Below are positions 1-8,682 of a stretch of DNA of 64,000 nt, piece by piece. This stretch comes from Halobacillus sp. Marseille-Q1614. Lineage in GTDB: Bacteria > Bacillota > Bacilli > Bacillales > Halobacillaceae. Position numbers and translations under genes: made by a program. The DNA lies in assembly GCF_902809865.1 (NCBI RefSeq), contig NZ_CADDWH010000001.1:1798001-1862000 (forward strand), given 5' to 3'. Position 1 is the stretch's first letter. Every line of letters begins with the position of its first letter. Under the pieces are notes generated by a model. The model was not told the origin of the DNA, searched no databases, and saw only the letters and a program-made list of their open reading frames with translations.

Positions 1-1
1 A

Positions 2-886
2 TTGCGTTATTTCCGGGCTGTTGCTGAAGAACAGCAAGTAACAAAGGCAGCCAAAAGACTTCATATGGCCCAGCCTCCGCTCAGCCAGCAAATTAAATTA
101 ATGGAAGAAGAATTAAATTTAAAGCTGTTCGACCGCCAAGGAAGAAAGCTTGAGCTGACAAAAGCCGGAGAAATTCTTTTTGAAAAAGCGGGAAAAATCC
201 TTCATGAGTTTAGTGAAACGATTGTGGAAGTAAAGGAAACTAGCGAAGGCATGCGAGGAAAAATGCATATTGGATCAACCAAATCGTGTTTTTCCTATTT
301 GAGCAGCGCCTTTAAGCTTTTTAAAGCGCAGCACCCCAATATTACTTACCAGCTCAGGGAAGGAGATACTTATTTCCTTGAAGAGTGTATTAAAAAACGC
401 GAAATTGAACTTGCGATTGTCCGGCTTCCTATGCAGTCCGATGAGTTCAACATTCTTAACATCCCCTCAGAACGATACATACTTGCAGCCCCCGATACGT
501 GGAATATATCCAGCCACAACGAATTCATCGACTTTGAGGAGCTTCGTGATATTCCTCTTATGCTCCTCCATCGGATCAGTGGAAAAGGTCAATTTGAATT
601 GATCGTAGAGGAGTGCCGCGCCCACGGAATAGAACCGAACATTATTTGTGAATGCCCTGATGCGGCGATGCTGCTGTCGCTGGTCGCAAACGGAGTCGGT
701 GCCACCATCGTGCCTGAATCGACACTGAATGCTTTTGCTTTTTATAATGTAAAGAGCTATCAGCTGGCGGGAGCGAATATTAAGTCAGAGGCTGCAGTCA
801 TATGGCACAAAGAACGCTATTTAACGAAAGCTTCACAGCGGCTGATTCAAGTGCTCGAAGACCAGGCGAACTGTGTAAGAAATTAA
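2..886 (+). CDS. LysR-family transcriptional regulator (5' end cut by window)
   Basis: DNA-binding regulator of the LysR family. The N-terminal winged helix is almost complete (AAKRLHMAQPPLSQQI at about residues 17-32), followed by the linker helix and a periplasmic-binding-protein-like effector domain from about residue 88 to the end. The family norm is 290-300 residues and normally starts MELRQLRYF, so the visible protein (294 aa) lacks only about five residues; the TTG at position 2 is just the first in-frame codon and not a convincing start. The gene ends in a strong bidirectional terminator shared with the convergent hydrolase gene. Its target is unknown: LysR proteins usually control a divergent neighbour, which here would lie left of the window. 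Family call is secure, the effector is not. Confidence 0.9.
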   Translation: MRYFRAVAEEQQVTKAAKRLHMAQPPLSQQIKLMEEELNLKLFDRQGRKLELTKAGEILFEKAGKILHEFSETIVEVKETSEGMRGKMHIGSTKSCFSYLSSAFKLFKAQHPNITYQLREGDTYFLEECIKKREIELAIVRLPMQSDEFNILNIPSERYILAAPDTWNISSHNEFIDFEELRDIPLMLLHRISGKGQFELIVEECRAHGIEPNIICECPDAAMLLSLVANGVGATIVPESTLNAFAFYNVKSYQLAGANIKSEAAVIWHKERYLTKASQRLIQVLEDQANCVRN

Positions 887-923
887 AAAAAGCTGCCTCC
901 TTATTTTGGAGACAGCTTTTTTT
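886..923. terminator. Bidirectional terminator between LysR gene and hydrolase gene
   Basis: Stem AAGCTGCCTCC / GGAGACAGCTT with loop TTATTTT, flanked by A-run on one side and T-run on the other, so it can stop transcripts from both convergent genes. Confidence 0.85.
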
Positions 924-2219
924 CTATTGTCTTAATGGATCATAAGAGCGGAGCGGTAAGGTGAATTCACTGCCAAAATCATTTTTTCTGACTGCCTCTG
1001 GATTTAATATATCATCACCATTTGGTTTTTCTCCACCTTCTGCCCAATCCGTAAGGTCTGCAAATGCTTTGGTTTCCTCTTCAGGTGTAAACTCACAATG
1101 CCCCACTGCTCTTACAGCACGGCTGACCAGTAAGTCAGAATTTCCATTGACTGCTGCTCTTTGGGCATAAATTTGTTCCATTGAGAATGGTACAAAAAGA
1201 TCTCCAAGGGTATGAAGGGTAATAACAGGTACATCGAACTGGCCTGAGATATGAGGAATTTTTGACAAACCATTCTTATTTCTACCCTGGGGATCCGCTG
1301 AAATGTCAGGAATTAATTGAGCAATTTCCCGCTCCAGCTCAGATAGCTCTGGATCAGAATCCAGTTGATAGACCGAATCTGTATTATCAATAATGTTACC
1401 CGGCGTGCCATAAGAAGAGTTATCACGATAAAGCGTGAAAAGAAAATCCTTCCAGCGGCTAAAGGCGGCATCAAACAGTGGACGTTCTCCGCCAGACAGA
1501 TTCTCGGTGAGGTTACTCAGCATTTCTCCTTCCTCCGTCAGCATTCCTGTGTTCAACCCAAGTTCTTCCTTAATCTTAGGCACTACAGCCGTCTGATAGT
1601 CCAAAGGAGCAGGGAACTGAACCTCTACTCCCGCAAGCACCTGTGAAGCAAGGTTATAATCAGCGAAAAAATCAAATAGCTCAGCATCGCCCATTACCCC
1701 GCACATTGGTAAAGCTCCATCATAAGAATTCTGGTACTGTTCTATCATTGCACCGGTGATGTGGCCACCCATCGAGTGTCCGACAACATAAGTATTTTCC
1801 GGCCTGCCTACTTTCCCATGAAAAAAGTTTTCAAGGGCATGGGTATCTTTAACTCCTTGCTTTACATCATATCCGTTTTTACTGTAGCTGGAAGCCGCCC
1901 AGGCATAACCGTTCTCAAGAAGAAATTTCCTGAGGTTTGCCGGATTATCAACCGTTAATTCCTTTACCGCTTCATTTCGATATCCGTGTGCATAAAGAAC
2001 CAGATCGCCTTTCCAGTTTTGGGGAACTTCAATACGATACCCGGCTCCATTATGTATTCCCCAAAGACGCTCAGATTCATTTCCCTCGATCGCTTCAAAA
2101 GGCAGCTTTGACTCATCAACGAAATACTCATCCTTCTCAATTTCTGCGAAAACTGTACCAGTCATACAAAAAACCGCCAATAAGCAGATTAGTGAACAGA
2201 CTCCTAAACGTTGGCGCAC
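924..2219 (-). CDS. Secreted alpha/beta hydrolase
   Basis: Exported serine hydrolase of unknown substrate. A signal peptide occupies residues 1-25 (basic MRQR, hydrophobic core, cleavage after VFA). The nucleophile elbow is GHSMGGH near residue 148, and GHCEF near residue 375 is the likely catalytic His region; a strand followed by Asp (GDLFVPF) near residue 339 could supply the acid. The start is GTG, chosen for the AGGAGGG sequence 7 nt upstream. It is monocistronic, between the terminator at 886-923 and a 190-bp gap. Related proteins are annotated only as alpha/beta hydrolases; esterase or peptidase activity cannot be separated from the sequence. Confidence 0.85.
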   Translation of the reverse strand: MRQRLGVCSLICLLAVFCMTGTVFAEIEKDEYFVDESKLPFEAIEGNESERLWGIHNGAGYRIEVPQNWKGDLVLYAHGYRNEAVKELTVDNPANLRKFLLENGYAWAASSYSKNGYDVKQGVKDTHALENFFHGKVGRPENTYVVGHSMGGHITGAMIEQYQNSYDGALPMCGVMGDAELFDFFADYNLASQVLAGVEVQFPAPLDYQTAVVPKIKEELGLNTGMLTEEGEMLSNLTENLSGGERPLFDAAFSRWKDFLFTLYRDNSSYGTPGNIIDNTDSVYQLDSDPELSELEREIAQLIPDISADPQGRNKNGLSKIPHISGQFDVPVITLHTLGDLFVPFSMEQIYAQRAAVNGNSDLLVSRAVRAVGHCEFTPEEETKAFADLTDWAEGGEKPNGDDILNPEAVRKNDFGSEFTLPLRSYDPLRQ

Positions 2220-2365
2220 CTTTAATCCCTCCTCTTATTAAATGATTCGATAAAAATTACAGAATTTTCTAACATAAGTTTAATTTTATACTAATTTAGA
2301 ATAATTTTCCATTATATTTCTCTTTGATAATGTTCCTTAACAGGTCAGGGGCTTTAAATGAGGTA

Positions 2366-2402
2366 CAAAAAAACACTTGGAACAATCATCCAAGTGTTTT
2401 TT
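2366..2402 (-). terminator. Terminator downstream of uvsE
   Basis: Stem AACACTTGG / CCAAGTGTT with a nine-base loop and T-run on the minus strand, 11 bp after the uvsE stop. Confidence 0.85.
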
Positions 2403-2412
2403 AATAAATATA

Positions 2413-3381
2413 TTAATCTTTCCATATAAAAGAGCTGTCGGAAAGCATTTCTATATTAGGATGCTCTTTTAATTCGACTGCTAGCTTAAATAAGGCATTA
2501 TCTTTTTGCTTCGCTTCAATCATACAGTCAATCTGTTCTGTGGACCCGTTCGCTTTACTCACAAACTCAAGGAGCAGACCTAAGTCTACAAAGTCAGCAT
2601 GGCTTTTGAACTCCTTCTGACTTTTTGGACTGGAAATATGCATCTTTACAGGCAGCGGTGAATGAGACCAAGTATTAACAACGCGCTCCCAATGCTCCTC
2701 CCACCTCTCCCCATCATGATTCGCCAGATGATGATGAATATCAAACACGTGAGGAATACTTAATTTTTCGCAAATGTACAGGCAGTCTTTCAGCGTATAA
2801 GAGGTGTCGTCATTTTCAATCATCACCATCTTTTGTATTCCTTCAGGGACGAGCCCCCAATTATCAATGAATCGTTCCAGCGATTTCTCCTTATCCTTAT
2901 AGCGGCCTCCTAAGTGAAACACGCAGCGATGAGTCGGATCGAATCCCATATAATGCAGCAGCAAATAATGATACTTCAATACTTTTAAAGAGTTTTTCAG
3001 GATTTTCTTATCACTTGAGTTAAGGACGACAAAATGGTCAGGGTGGAAATCAAGCCGCATCCCCTCACTGTTCGAGAAAGCTCCCAGCTCCCTAAGATCC
3101 TCTTTGATAGCCGATAAGTAATTCCACTCTTCTAATTCATCGTGCCCCGCAAGCGGAACAAGCCTTGAACTCAGCCTGAAGAACTTTATATCGTGGGCTT
3201 TATTATGTTTTAGCAGCCGCAGACAATTTTGAATGTTGGACTGAGCAATTCTTTCAAGCTTCCTTATCGCAGCTTCTCGATCCCGTAGCAGCTTAAACCG
3301 TTGGTATGTCATCGTTTGAGAAGGTGACGCATTTTGCACATTTACGCTCATCGCCACGTAGCCAAGCCTGAATAATGTCAT
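2413..3381 (-). CDS. uvsE: UV DNA damage endonuclease UvsE
   Basis: TIM-barrel endonuclease of the UVDE family that nicks DNA 5' to pyrimidine dimers and 6-4 photoproducts, starting an alternative excision repair route. The N-terminus LGYVAMSVNVQNASPSQT matches the family pattern, and metal-ligand segments are visible: FRLSSRLVPLAGH, RLDFHPDH, VFHLGGRYKDK, MIENDDTSY, VFDIHHHLAN and KMHISSPK. Length 322 aa is normal. The ATG follows GGGGTGAT at good spacing. In Bacillus the gene is often switched on in the forespore; no such promoter could be identified here. It stands alone with its own terminator. High confidence. Confidence 0.95.
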   Translation of the reverse strand: MTLFRLGYVAMSVNVQNASPSQTMTYQRFKLLRDREAAIRKLERIAQSNIQNCLRLLKHNKAHDIKFFRLSSRLVPLAGHDELEEWNYLSAIKEDLRELGAFSNSEGMRLDFHPDHFVVLNSSDKKILKNSLKVLKYHYLLLHYMGFDPTHRCVFHLGGRYKDKEKSLERFIDNWGLVPEGIQKMVMIENDDTSYTLKDCLYICEKLSIPHVFDIHHHLANHDGERWEEHWERVVNTWSHSPLPVKMHISSPKSQKEFKSHADFVDLGLLLEFVSKANGSTEQIDCMIEAKQKDNALFKLAVELKEHPNIEMLSDSSFIWKD

Positions 3382-3487
3382 ATTTCATCACCCCGTTCGT
3401 TTTTATCTTAGTATTCTCTTCTGCGGGGTTATGAACCGTGTTTTTTCAGATTAAATGATGAGTCCGAAGCTTTCCGGCTAATATAAC

Positions 3488-3522
3488 AAAAAAATAAAAG
3501 CAGTCCGTTTTAGACTGCTTTC
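3488..3522 (-). terminator. Terminator of the symporter operon
   Basis: Stem AAAGCAGTC / GACTGCTTT with a long T-rich tail on the minus strand, just past the symporter stop. Confidence 0.85.
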
Positions 3523-3529
3523 ATTATAA

Positions 3530-5113
3530 TTATTGAACAGCGTTGACTTCTTCTTTCTCCCACTCGGTTTTCTGCTTTTCACGCGTCATTAAACTAATCC
3601 CTACAAAAACAATTGTAGAAAGCGGCAGGGAATAGATCAGTGGGTCGATATGTGTCCACGGATATGGAAGTAAAAAGTCGCTGCCAAACAAGGCTTGTGA
3701 GAGACCGAATGCCGTAGACTGAGAGCTTTTTAAAAATAAAAACCCGAACACACTGATGACAAATCCGGTAATTATACTGGCAGAAGCCCCTTGCTTTGTA
3801 GCCCCTTTCCAGAATAATGCCCCTGTTAATGCCGGCAAAAATCCTGCGGCACAAATGCCGAACCAGAAGGCTGTCGCCTGGGCGATAATTCCTCCCGGCA
3901 GCAAGTAAGCCAAAACTACAGCGAGAATAACACCAACAATAACGCCGAGGCGGTTTGGGCTGACTCCAAACACTGATTTCACACCAAGCGTCCTGAGGAT
4001 ATCCTCACCAAATGCCGAAGCCTGAACATGAATGAGTGAGCTTACAGTGGATAATGTCGCTGATATAAGGGTCAGTGTAAATAAGTAAACAAACCATTCA
4101 GGCATTAAGTCACTGATCAACCTTGGAATAACGAGATCAGTGTTTCCTTCTGCGGCTTGAATAGCAAGCTGTCCGGTAGTTTCCATGAAGTATACATTAC
4201 TCAACGGGCCGATAATGTAAGACGCACCAGCCATGAAGAAGATAAAAATACCACCAACAATTACTGAACGGTAAAGAGATCGGTCACTCGATACCGTCAT
4301 GCTTCTCATCGCAAGCTGGGGCTGGGCCAGCACTCCGATTCCGACCCCCAATATCATCGTACTGACAAGTGTCCACCACATCGGTGAACCAAAATCCGGC
4401 ATGCTCATCCATCCGTTGTGTCCGTCAGCTGTCAAGTCTTCCGGCACCATGCTCGTTAACGCATTCAATGCCTGGTGCCCATTAAACAGTCCGCCGACTG
4501 CTTGATATGTGACGAATAAAAAAACAGCCATTCCAGCAAGCATGATCACAGCACCAAATGCATCTGTGTACATTACTGCTTTGATTCCGCCTGTTACTAC
4601 ATAAACCGCTACGATCAATGCAAGCAGGACAAGAGCGGCATTAAAATTCATGGCGAGTGACTCCTGCAGGAATCTTCCCCCGCCGATCAGAACAATACTC
4701 GTATACGCTGGCATAAAGATGAAAATCATCGCACCGGCAAAGATCGTTATAAATTTCGAATCATAGTGCTTCCCTAAGAAAGTCGGAAATGTCGCAGCCT
4801 TTATCTTCAGGGACATCCGGCGAATTCTTTTTCCAAAGACGGCAAACGCTACAAAAATCCCTAAAACAATGTTTAAAAAAGCAAGCCATAAAAGTCCCAT
4901 CCCGTAGACGGAAGATATGCCGCCAAAACCAACCATGGCTGAGGTGCTGATAAAAGTAGCGCCATAAGAAAGTGCCATAATAATCGAGTTGGTGTTTCGG
5001 CCGCCAACAAGATAATCTTCTTTCGTAACCGTCTTCTTGCAGCCATAATAAGCGAGATATGACATGACGGCTATATAGGTGATGAACAGTGGAATCAGGA
5101 TGGATAAATTCAT
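3530..5113 (-). CDS. Sodium:solute symporter family (SSS) transporter
   Basis: Integral membrane carrier, probably importing an organic acid or other small solute with Na+. About 13 hydrophobic helices are spread over 527 aa. The first two helices enclose YLVGGRNTNS, and the segment ISTSAMVGFGGISSVYG is the typical SSS core helix 1-2 signature with Na+-site Ser/Thr residues. A later GGIKAVMYTDAFGA matches the family GGLxAVxxTDxxQ motif. The start ATG overlaps the stop of a 38-residue upstream gene by 4 nt (ATGA), so both are translated as a pair. A candidate cre box sits upstream at 5398-5412. The substrate cannot be read off; proximity to aromatic-acid catabolic genes hints at a carboxylate. 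Confidence 0.9.
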   Translation of the reverse strand: MNLSILIPLFITYIAVMSYLAYYGCKKTVTKEDYLVGGRNTNSIIMALSYGATFISTSAMVGFGGISSVYGMGLLWLAFLNIVLGIFVAFAVFGKRIRRMSLKIKAATFPTFLGKHYDSKFITIFAGAMIFIFMPAYTSIVLIGGGRFLQESLAMNFNAALVLLALIVAVYVVTGGIKAVMYTDAFGAVIMLAGMAVFLFVTYQAVGGLFNGHQALNALTSMVPEDLTADGHNGWMSMPDFGSPMWWTLVSTMILGVGIGVLAQPQLAMRSMTVSSDRSLYRSVIVGGIFIFFMAGASYIIGPLSNVYFMETTGQLAIQAAEGNTDLVIPRLISDLMPEWFVYLFTLTLISATLSTVSSLIHVQASAFGEDILRTLGVKSVFGVSPNRLGVIVGVILAVVLAYLLPGGIIAQATAFWFGICAAGFLPALTGALFWKGATKQGASASIITGFVISVFGFLFLKSSQSTAFGLSQALFGSDFLLPYPWTHIDPLIYSLPLSTIVFVGISLMTREKQKTEWEKEEVNAVQ

Positions 5114-5226
5114 TCCTTTTCTCCTCCTTTATTCCACATGATGGCGCCGTAAAGTACACAGGCGATGGGAGCTAATATCGTTCCAAACCAAACAAATCCA
5201 ATCCAGAAATCATCGAAGCCTAACAT
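5110..5226 (-). CDS. Symporter small accessory protein (38 aa)
   Basis: Tiny single-helix membrane protein read directly from the minus strand: it begins MLGFDDFWIGFVWFGTI and ends NKGGEKE. There is one hydrophobic span from about residue 8 to 30 and a charged C-terminus. GGGAGG lies 7 nt upstream of the ATG, and the stop overlaps the start of the SSS transporter (ATGA). Short peptides of this kind are known to precede many SSS carrier genes and are annotated as symporter small accessory proteins. A role in assembly or activity of the carrier is inferred from this pairing. Confidence 0.8.
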   Translation of the reverse strand: MLGFDDFWIGFVWFGTILAPIACVLYGAIMWNKGGEKE

Positions 5227-5397
5227 GTAATTCCTCCCTTGTATTAGTGGATTTATGTAGCATCATTGATGACGATAGAGAAAGCCGGTCTTCCTAAAAG
5301 AGCACTAAAACATCCCGTTTATAAAAAACTTCTCCTTTTTTATTGCACGTGTTTTTGTCACACATTCCTCCCCCTGTATGGATTCAAAGTTTATCTA

Positions 5398-5412
5398 AGC
5401 AAGCGCTTTCAA
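5398..5412. promoter_or_regulatory. Candidate cre site (CcpA binding)
   Basis: On the minus strand TTGAAAGCGCTTGCT fits the catabolite-responsive element pattern WTGNAANCGNWNNCW at every fixed position. It lies about 170 bp upstream of the symporter accessory gene, inside the 400-bp gap 5227-5626 that otherwise holds only the leader of that operon and the terminator at its right edge. Carbon catabolite repression of the transporter is inferred. Confidence 0.55.
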
Positions 5413-5586
5413 AATTATTCTGAAATATGAAACAACTTTAGATTATCACTGAACCATTTTTTTGATAAATATAAAAATAATAGCTTAAAGTGACGAATTT
5501 CGTATACTTGCATTGGCAGAGAGCAAACAAGCTCTCAAGGTATTTACTTTCTTGTTAACTAAAGCTCATCCGTCACATCCACTTAA

Positions 5587-5618
5587 TAAAAAAAACTGTC
5601 AAGTAAATCTCGACAGTC
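5587..5618 (-). terminator. Terminator of the homoprotocatechuate operon
   Basis: Minus-strand stem ACTGTC / GACAGT followed by eight T residues, 8 bp downstream of the CHM isomerase gene. Confidence 0.75.
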
Positions 5619-5626
5619 TGGTTTCT

Positions 5627-6007
5627 CTATATAAATCTCTGGTGAATATTATTCTTTTTTAAGGCAGCATGCTGGAACTCGACAAGTTCTAAAGATAAAG
5701 CTAAGTAATGATCCTTGGCATAAGGTTCTAAATAGTCTTTGATGACCGAAAAAATACGATTGCAGACAGCTTGCTTTTCCTCTTCGCTGCGGCCTTTGCC
5801 AATCTTTAAAACGGCATGTATAAACGCATCATTTTCTTTTCCATCCGCTACTTGATAGTATTTGACTTCATGGGCCCGGCTTCTAATCCCTCCGGTCGGA
5901 AAAATATCATTCCGCTCAATTAATACATCATTAATACTTTTTAAAAGCCCCTGCATCTCTACATGTTCCGAAAGGTTATCCGTGTACTCCAAAATAACGT
6001 GCGGCAC
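5627..6007 (-). CDS. hpaF: 5-carboxymethyl-2-hydroxymuconate delta-isomerase
   Basis: Cytosolic tautomerase of the homoprotocatechuate (4-hydroxyphenylacetate) meta-cleavage pathway, which isomerises 5-carboxymethyl-2-hydroxymuconate. The protein starts MPHVILEYTDN, and Pro-2 becomes the N-terminal catalytic base after Met removal, as in the tautomerase superfamily. The family segments GGIRSRAH and LKIGKGRSEEEK are present and 126 aa is the usual size. It starts with GTG behind AAGGAGG. It is the last gene of a three-gene operon after two FAH-family genes, 12 bp downstream of the previous stop, and is followed by a terminator. The ring-cleaving dioxygenase and the semialdehyde dehydrogenase are not in this window. 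Confidence 0.9.
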   Translation of the reverse strand: MPHVILEYTDNLSEHVEMQGLLKSINDVLIERNDIFPTGGIRSRAHEVKYYQVADGKENDAFIHAVLKIGKGRSEEEKQAVCNRIFSVIKDYLEPYAKDHYLALSLELVEFQHAALKKNNIHQRFI

Positions 6008-6019
6008 AGGCTCCCTCCT

Positions 6020-6754
6020 TTAATAGACAGTATTTTTTAACCGGCCGATTCCTTCAATCTCTGTAATGACTTCATCCCCTGCTTTCGTATCGACGGTCCC
6101 TTTTGGAGTCCCCGTTAAAATCATATCTCCAGGATTAAGCGTCATAAAACTGCTTAAGTATTCGATAAGCTTAGGAATGCTGAAGATCATATCCTTAGTC
6201 GATCCTTCCTGCACCTTTTCCCCATTCACATATGTCCTTAATGGAAGGTTCATCGGGTCTTCGATATCTTCGGCACTTACCAGCCACGGACCAATCGGCG
6301 TACTGTCATCCCTGTTTTTTACACGCAGATTCGGCCGGTAATAATTCTCCAAATAGTCGCGGAACGCATAGTCATTGGCAATCGTGTAACCTAAAATATA
6401 GTCATAGGCATCTGCTTCGCTTACCTCTTTTGCCTGACGCCCGATTACGACAGCAAGCTCACATTCATAGTGCATATTTGTGACATCTTCCGGCCGCTTG
6501 GTAAAACCTCGGTGCCCGATAAACGTGTTCGGTCCTTTTAAAAAGACGAGCGGCTCTTTTGGGGCCTGAAAGTCAAGCTCACTTGCATGGTCAAAGTAAT
6601 TGAGTCCTAAAGCAAAGCATGTTTTCACTTCAACAGGCGGAAGCCAGACGACATCTTGTTCGCTGACGATCTGCCCATTTGCAAATTTAATCCCTTCTTC
6701 AGTATCGAACGCCTGATAGATCCTTCCTTCATAGGCAACTCGGGCCATTTTCAT
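6020..6754 (-). CDS. FAH-family hydrolase, HpaG C-terminal-type (OPET decarboxylase/HHDD isomerase)
   Basis: Fumarylacetoacetate-hydrolase fold enzyme of 244 aa. The chain carries the catalytic-domain signatures CFALGLNYFDHASE, FLKGPNTFIGH, HYECELAVVIGRQAK with the metal-binding E-x-E pair, GYTIANDYAFRDY and GDMILTGTPKGT. In the homoprotocatechuate pathway two such domains (fused as HpaG/HpcE in enterobacteria, separate in Bacillaceae) decarboxylate 5-oxopent-3-ene-1,2,5-tricarboxylate and isomerise the product. The start ATG overlaps the upstream FAH gene stop by 4 nt, which argues for a heteromeric pair. Assignment to this pathway rests on the downstream CHM isomerase. Confidence 0.85.
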   Translation of the reverse strand: MKMARVAYEGRIYQAFDTEEGIKFANGQIVSEQDVVWLPPVEVKTCFALGLNYFDHASELDFQAPKEPLVFLKGPNTFIGHRGFTKRPEDVTNMHYECELAVVIGRQAKEVSEADAYDYILGYTIANDYAFRDYLENYYRPNLRVKNRDDSTPIGPWLVSAEDIEDPMNLPLRTYVNGEKVQEGSTKDMIFSIPKLIEYLSSFMTLNPGDMILTGTPKGTVDTKAGDEVITEIEGIGRLKNTVY

Positions 6755-7512
6755 TGCTGGGACCTCCTTACCGTGTTTTCCAAACTACCGATCTCATCCA
6801 CTTCAATTCTTATACGATCTCCTTCTCTTGCGAAAGGACGGTTGATCCCTGTGCCAACCATAAGAAGATCACCTTCATTCAGCGTCATATACTCAGTCAC
6901 ATCGCACAGCAGCTCGGGAATCTTCCTGACGAGCCGGCCAGTATGAAACTGCTGCTGAAGTTCACTATTGATAAAAACTTTTATCATCAGGTCATGAGGA
7001 TCGCTGACCGCTTCTTTAGGAATAATCCATGGTCCCACAGGACAAAATCCATCTCTGGCTTTCTCTTTTACCGCGGGACGGAACACACTATCGAGGGGAA
7101 TGCTCACATCGTTAATTATTGTATAGCCGTCGATATAGCTAAATGCTTCACTTTCAGATATTTTTGCTGCCTGTTTTCCGATGACAACTCCGAGACTAGC
7201 CCCGATCTGGAGTGTCTCTGTATCATAAGGAAGCGGCACTTCTGACTCGTGGCCTGTTAGGGTATTAATAGGTTTTATGTATAAAACAGGTGCCTTCGGC
7301 GGCTGTTTATAAGGAGCTTCCTTGAATTTCTCCTTCATTTCTTCTACTTCCAATTGGTCATTAAGCAGCGTTCCATAAACTGTTCCATCCACAGGGGCGG
7401 CCCATGACTTAATGCCGGGATGATCTAACTGGGGAAGCGGATTATTTTGAGAAGTGATCTTCAGCTCTTCTAAGATTTGGCGCCCATTGATTCGCGCTTT
7501 TACTTTCGTCAT
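6751..7512 (-). CDS. FAH-family hydrolase, HpaG N-terminal-type partner
   Basis: Second fumarylacetoacetate-hydrolase-like protein, 253 aa. The first ATG of the open frame lies 54 nt further upstream, but MTKVKARINGRQ at 7512 is preferred because AAGGAG sits upstream at normal spacing. Visible family segments are LYIKPINTLTGHESEVPLP, LGVVIGKQAAKISE, GYTIINDVSIP and GDLLMVGTGINRP. Compared with its downstream partner the E-x-E metal pair is replaced by QIGASLGVV (the Glu are absent), as in the non-catalytic half of bifunctional HpaG-type proteins. It is first in the hpa-type operon and overlaps the next gene by 4 nt. Its specific activity is inferred from context. Confidence 0.82.
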   Translation of the reverse strand: MTKVKARINGRQILEELKITSQNNPLPQLDHPGIKSWAAPVDGTVYGTLLNDQLEVEEMKEKFKEAPYKQPPKAPVLYIKPINTLTGHESEVPLPYDTETLQIGASLGVVIGKQAAKISESEAFSYIDGYTIINDVSIPLDSVFRPAVKEKARDGFCPVGPWIIPKEAVSDPHDLMIKVFINSELQQQFHTGRLVRKIPELLCDVTEYMTLNEGDLLMVGTGINRPFAREGDRIRIEVDEIGSLENTVRRSQQ

Positions 7513-7720
7513 CTTTACACGTCTCCTTATTTTTAAATGATTAGATTTAATTTTGTAAATATTCAATAATTATAAAATACCATTCGTCTTTCTATATTAA
7601 AAATATGCATTATATCGGTTTTACATATCAAAAAAGTATTCTTAAAAAATATCTTAATCAATAATGTTGATTTTCACTAAAAAGGGGGGAGCCTCCTCGC
7701 ATTAACAACGCTTAGGATCT

Positions 7721-7760
7721 GGGATCGCCCGTTTTTTAAGCAGGAGTCTTGCCTGATTGG
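7721..7760. repeat. Dispersed repeat copy A
   Basis: Contains TCGCCCGTTTTTTAAGCAGG, a block that recurs in variant form at 33413, 34228 and 42075. It lies in the 303-bp gap 7513-7815, which holds no gene; the rest is the AT-rich promoter region of the hpa-type operon and a terminator. Confidence 0.5.
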
Positions 7761-7782
7761 ATAAACTCAACTTAATAACACC

Positions 7783-7814
7783 AAAAAAAAGAAAGCCGTG
7801 TTAAACGGTCTTTC
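7783..7814 (-). terminator. Terminator of the 2-oxoacid dehydrogenase operon
   Basis: Minus-strand stem GAAAGaCCG / CGGCTTTC with one bulge, then eight T residues; it overlaps the end of the esterase gene region. Confidence 0.75.
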
Positions 7815-7815
7815 T

Positions 7816-8667
7816 CTATCGAACTTTTAAAAACTTCCAGATCATATCCGTCGCGTCCAGCTGCTCACAAACTTTGCCTGTTCCTAGTTTCTTCTGAAAC
7901 GCCGGTCCTCCCGGCCACGTGTGCCCAGAGTCTCTCATGGAATATAGAACCACTTGCGCACTATTACTCTTGGACAGATAGGTCAATTTAGAAACTTCCC
8001 CCTGCTTATCTATTTGTTCTTCCACAGGGAAAGGCAGTGATTTGGCAAATTCGTAGACGGTCTCCTTTGCTGACAGCAGCTGATCGATCATGTAATTTGA
8101 TGTATAGTTTCCGTCATAAGGGACCACCGGATCTTTTTCTCCCATAAAAAAAATCAGCGGCATGGCTCGAGTCCAGCTTGCTTTTTCTGCAATTTCTTTA
8201 ACGACAGGCCCTCCGACACCTCCAACTCCCGCAAAAAGCTCGGGATATTCGATGGCCAGCTTTAGGGAAAAAGCCGAGCCATTAGAAAAGCCTGTCAAAT
8301 AGATCCTTTCTTCATCAATGATGTTCTTTTCACGGAAATAATCAAGCATGTTCATTACGAATCCCGTATCATCCACTTGCTGCTGGCACGATAGATTTTT
8401 ACTTCTTCCTTCATTCCACTGCTGGGTCATCGGTTTTGCAGGATCGAGCATCAATGCTTCAGGGAAAACAAAGCAGGCTTCTTCCTTCATTGGCCGTTCA
8501 TGAAATGTAGTAAGTGAAATGTGATGCTTCGCACTGCTTCCTGCACCGTGAAAGCTGAAGACAATGGGCAGTGCCTCATCGTATTGCTCCGGTAGGGTAT
8601 AGTAAAAAACTCTCTCCCCATCCTTAGACGGAATGACCTCTTTCGTTATTGGAATATGTGATTTCAT
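7816..8667 (-). CDS. PHB depolymerase/feruloyl-esterase-like alpha/beta hydrolase
   Basis: Predicted cytosolic esterase (no signal peptide) of the LpqC/PHB-depolymerase group. It has an early oxyanion-type segment VFSFHGAGSSAKHH, the nucleophile elbow GFSNGSAFSLK near residue 150, an Asp in EKDPVVPYDG and a catalytic His in DSGHTWPGGP. 283 aa is normal. It lies 15 bp after the NhaC-type gene and closes the six-gene operon that starts with the aminotransferase, followed by a terminator. In this setting it may free an acyl or aryl acid from an ester for the downstream dehydrogenase; this is inference. Confidence 0.82.
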   Translation of the reverse strand: MKSHIPITKEVIPSKDGERVFYYTLPEQYDEALPIVFSFHGAGSSAKHHISLTTFHERPMKEEACFVFPEALMLDPAKPMTQQWNEGRSKNLSCQQQVDDTGFVMNMLDYFREKNIIDEERIYLTGFSNGSAFSLKLAIEYPELFAGVGGVGGPVVKEIAEKASWTRAMPLIFFMGEKDPVVPYDGNYTSNYMIDQLLSAKETVYEFAKSLPFPVEEQIDKQGEVSKLTYLSKSNSAQVVLYSMRDSGHTWPGGPAFQKKLGTGKVCEQLDATDMIWKFLKVR

Positions 8668-8682
8668 AATGTTCCTTTCTTA

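Noticed and set aside
4761-5159. 132-codon frame over the symporter start
   Set aside because: Frame-shifted shadow of the transporter; the real upstream gene is the 38-aa peptide in another frame.
6754-7245. 163-codon open frame antisense to the FAH genes
   Set aside because: Shadow of the FAH-family gene on the opposite strand; no ribosome site.
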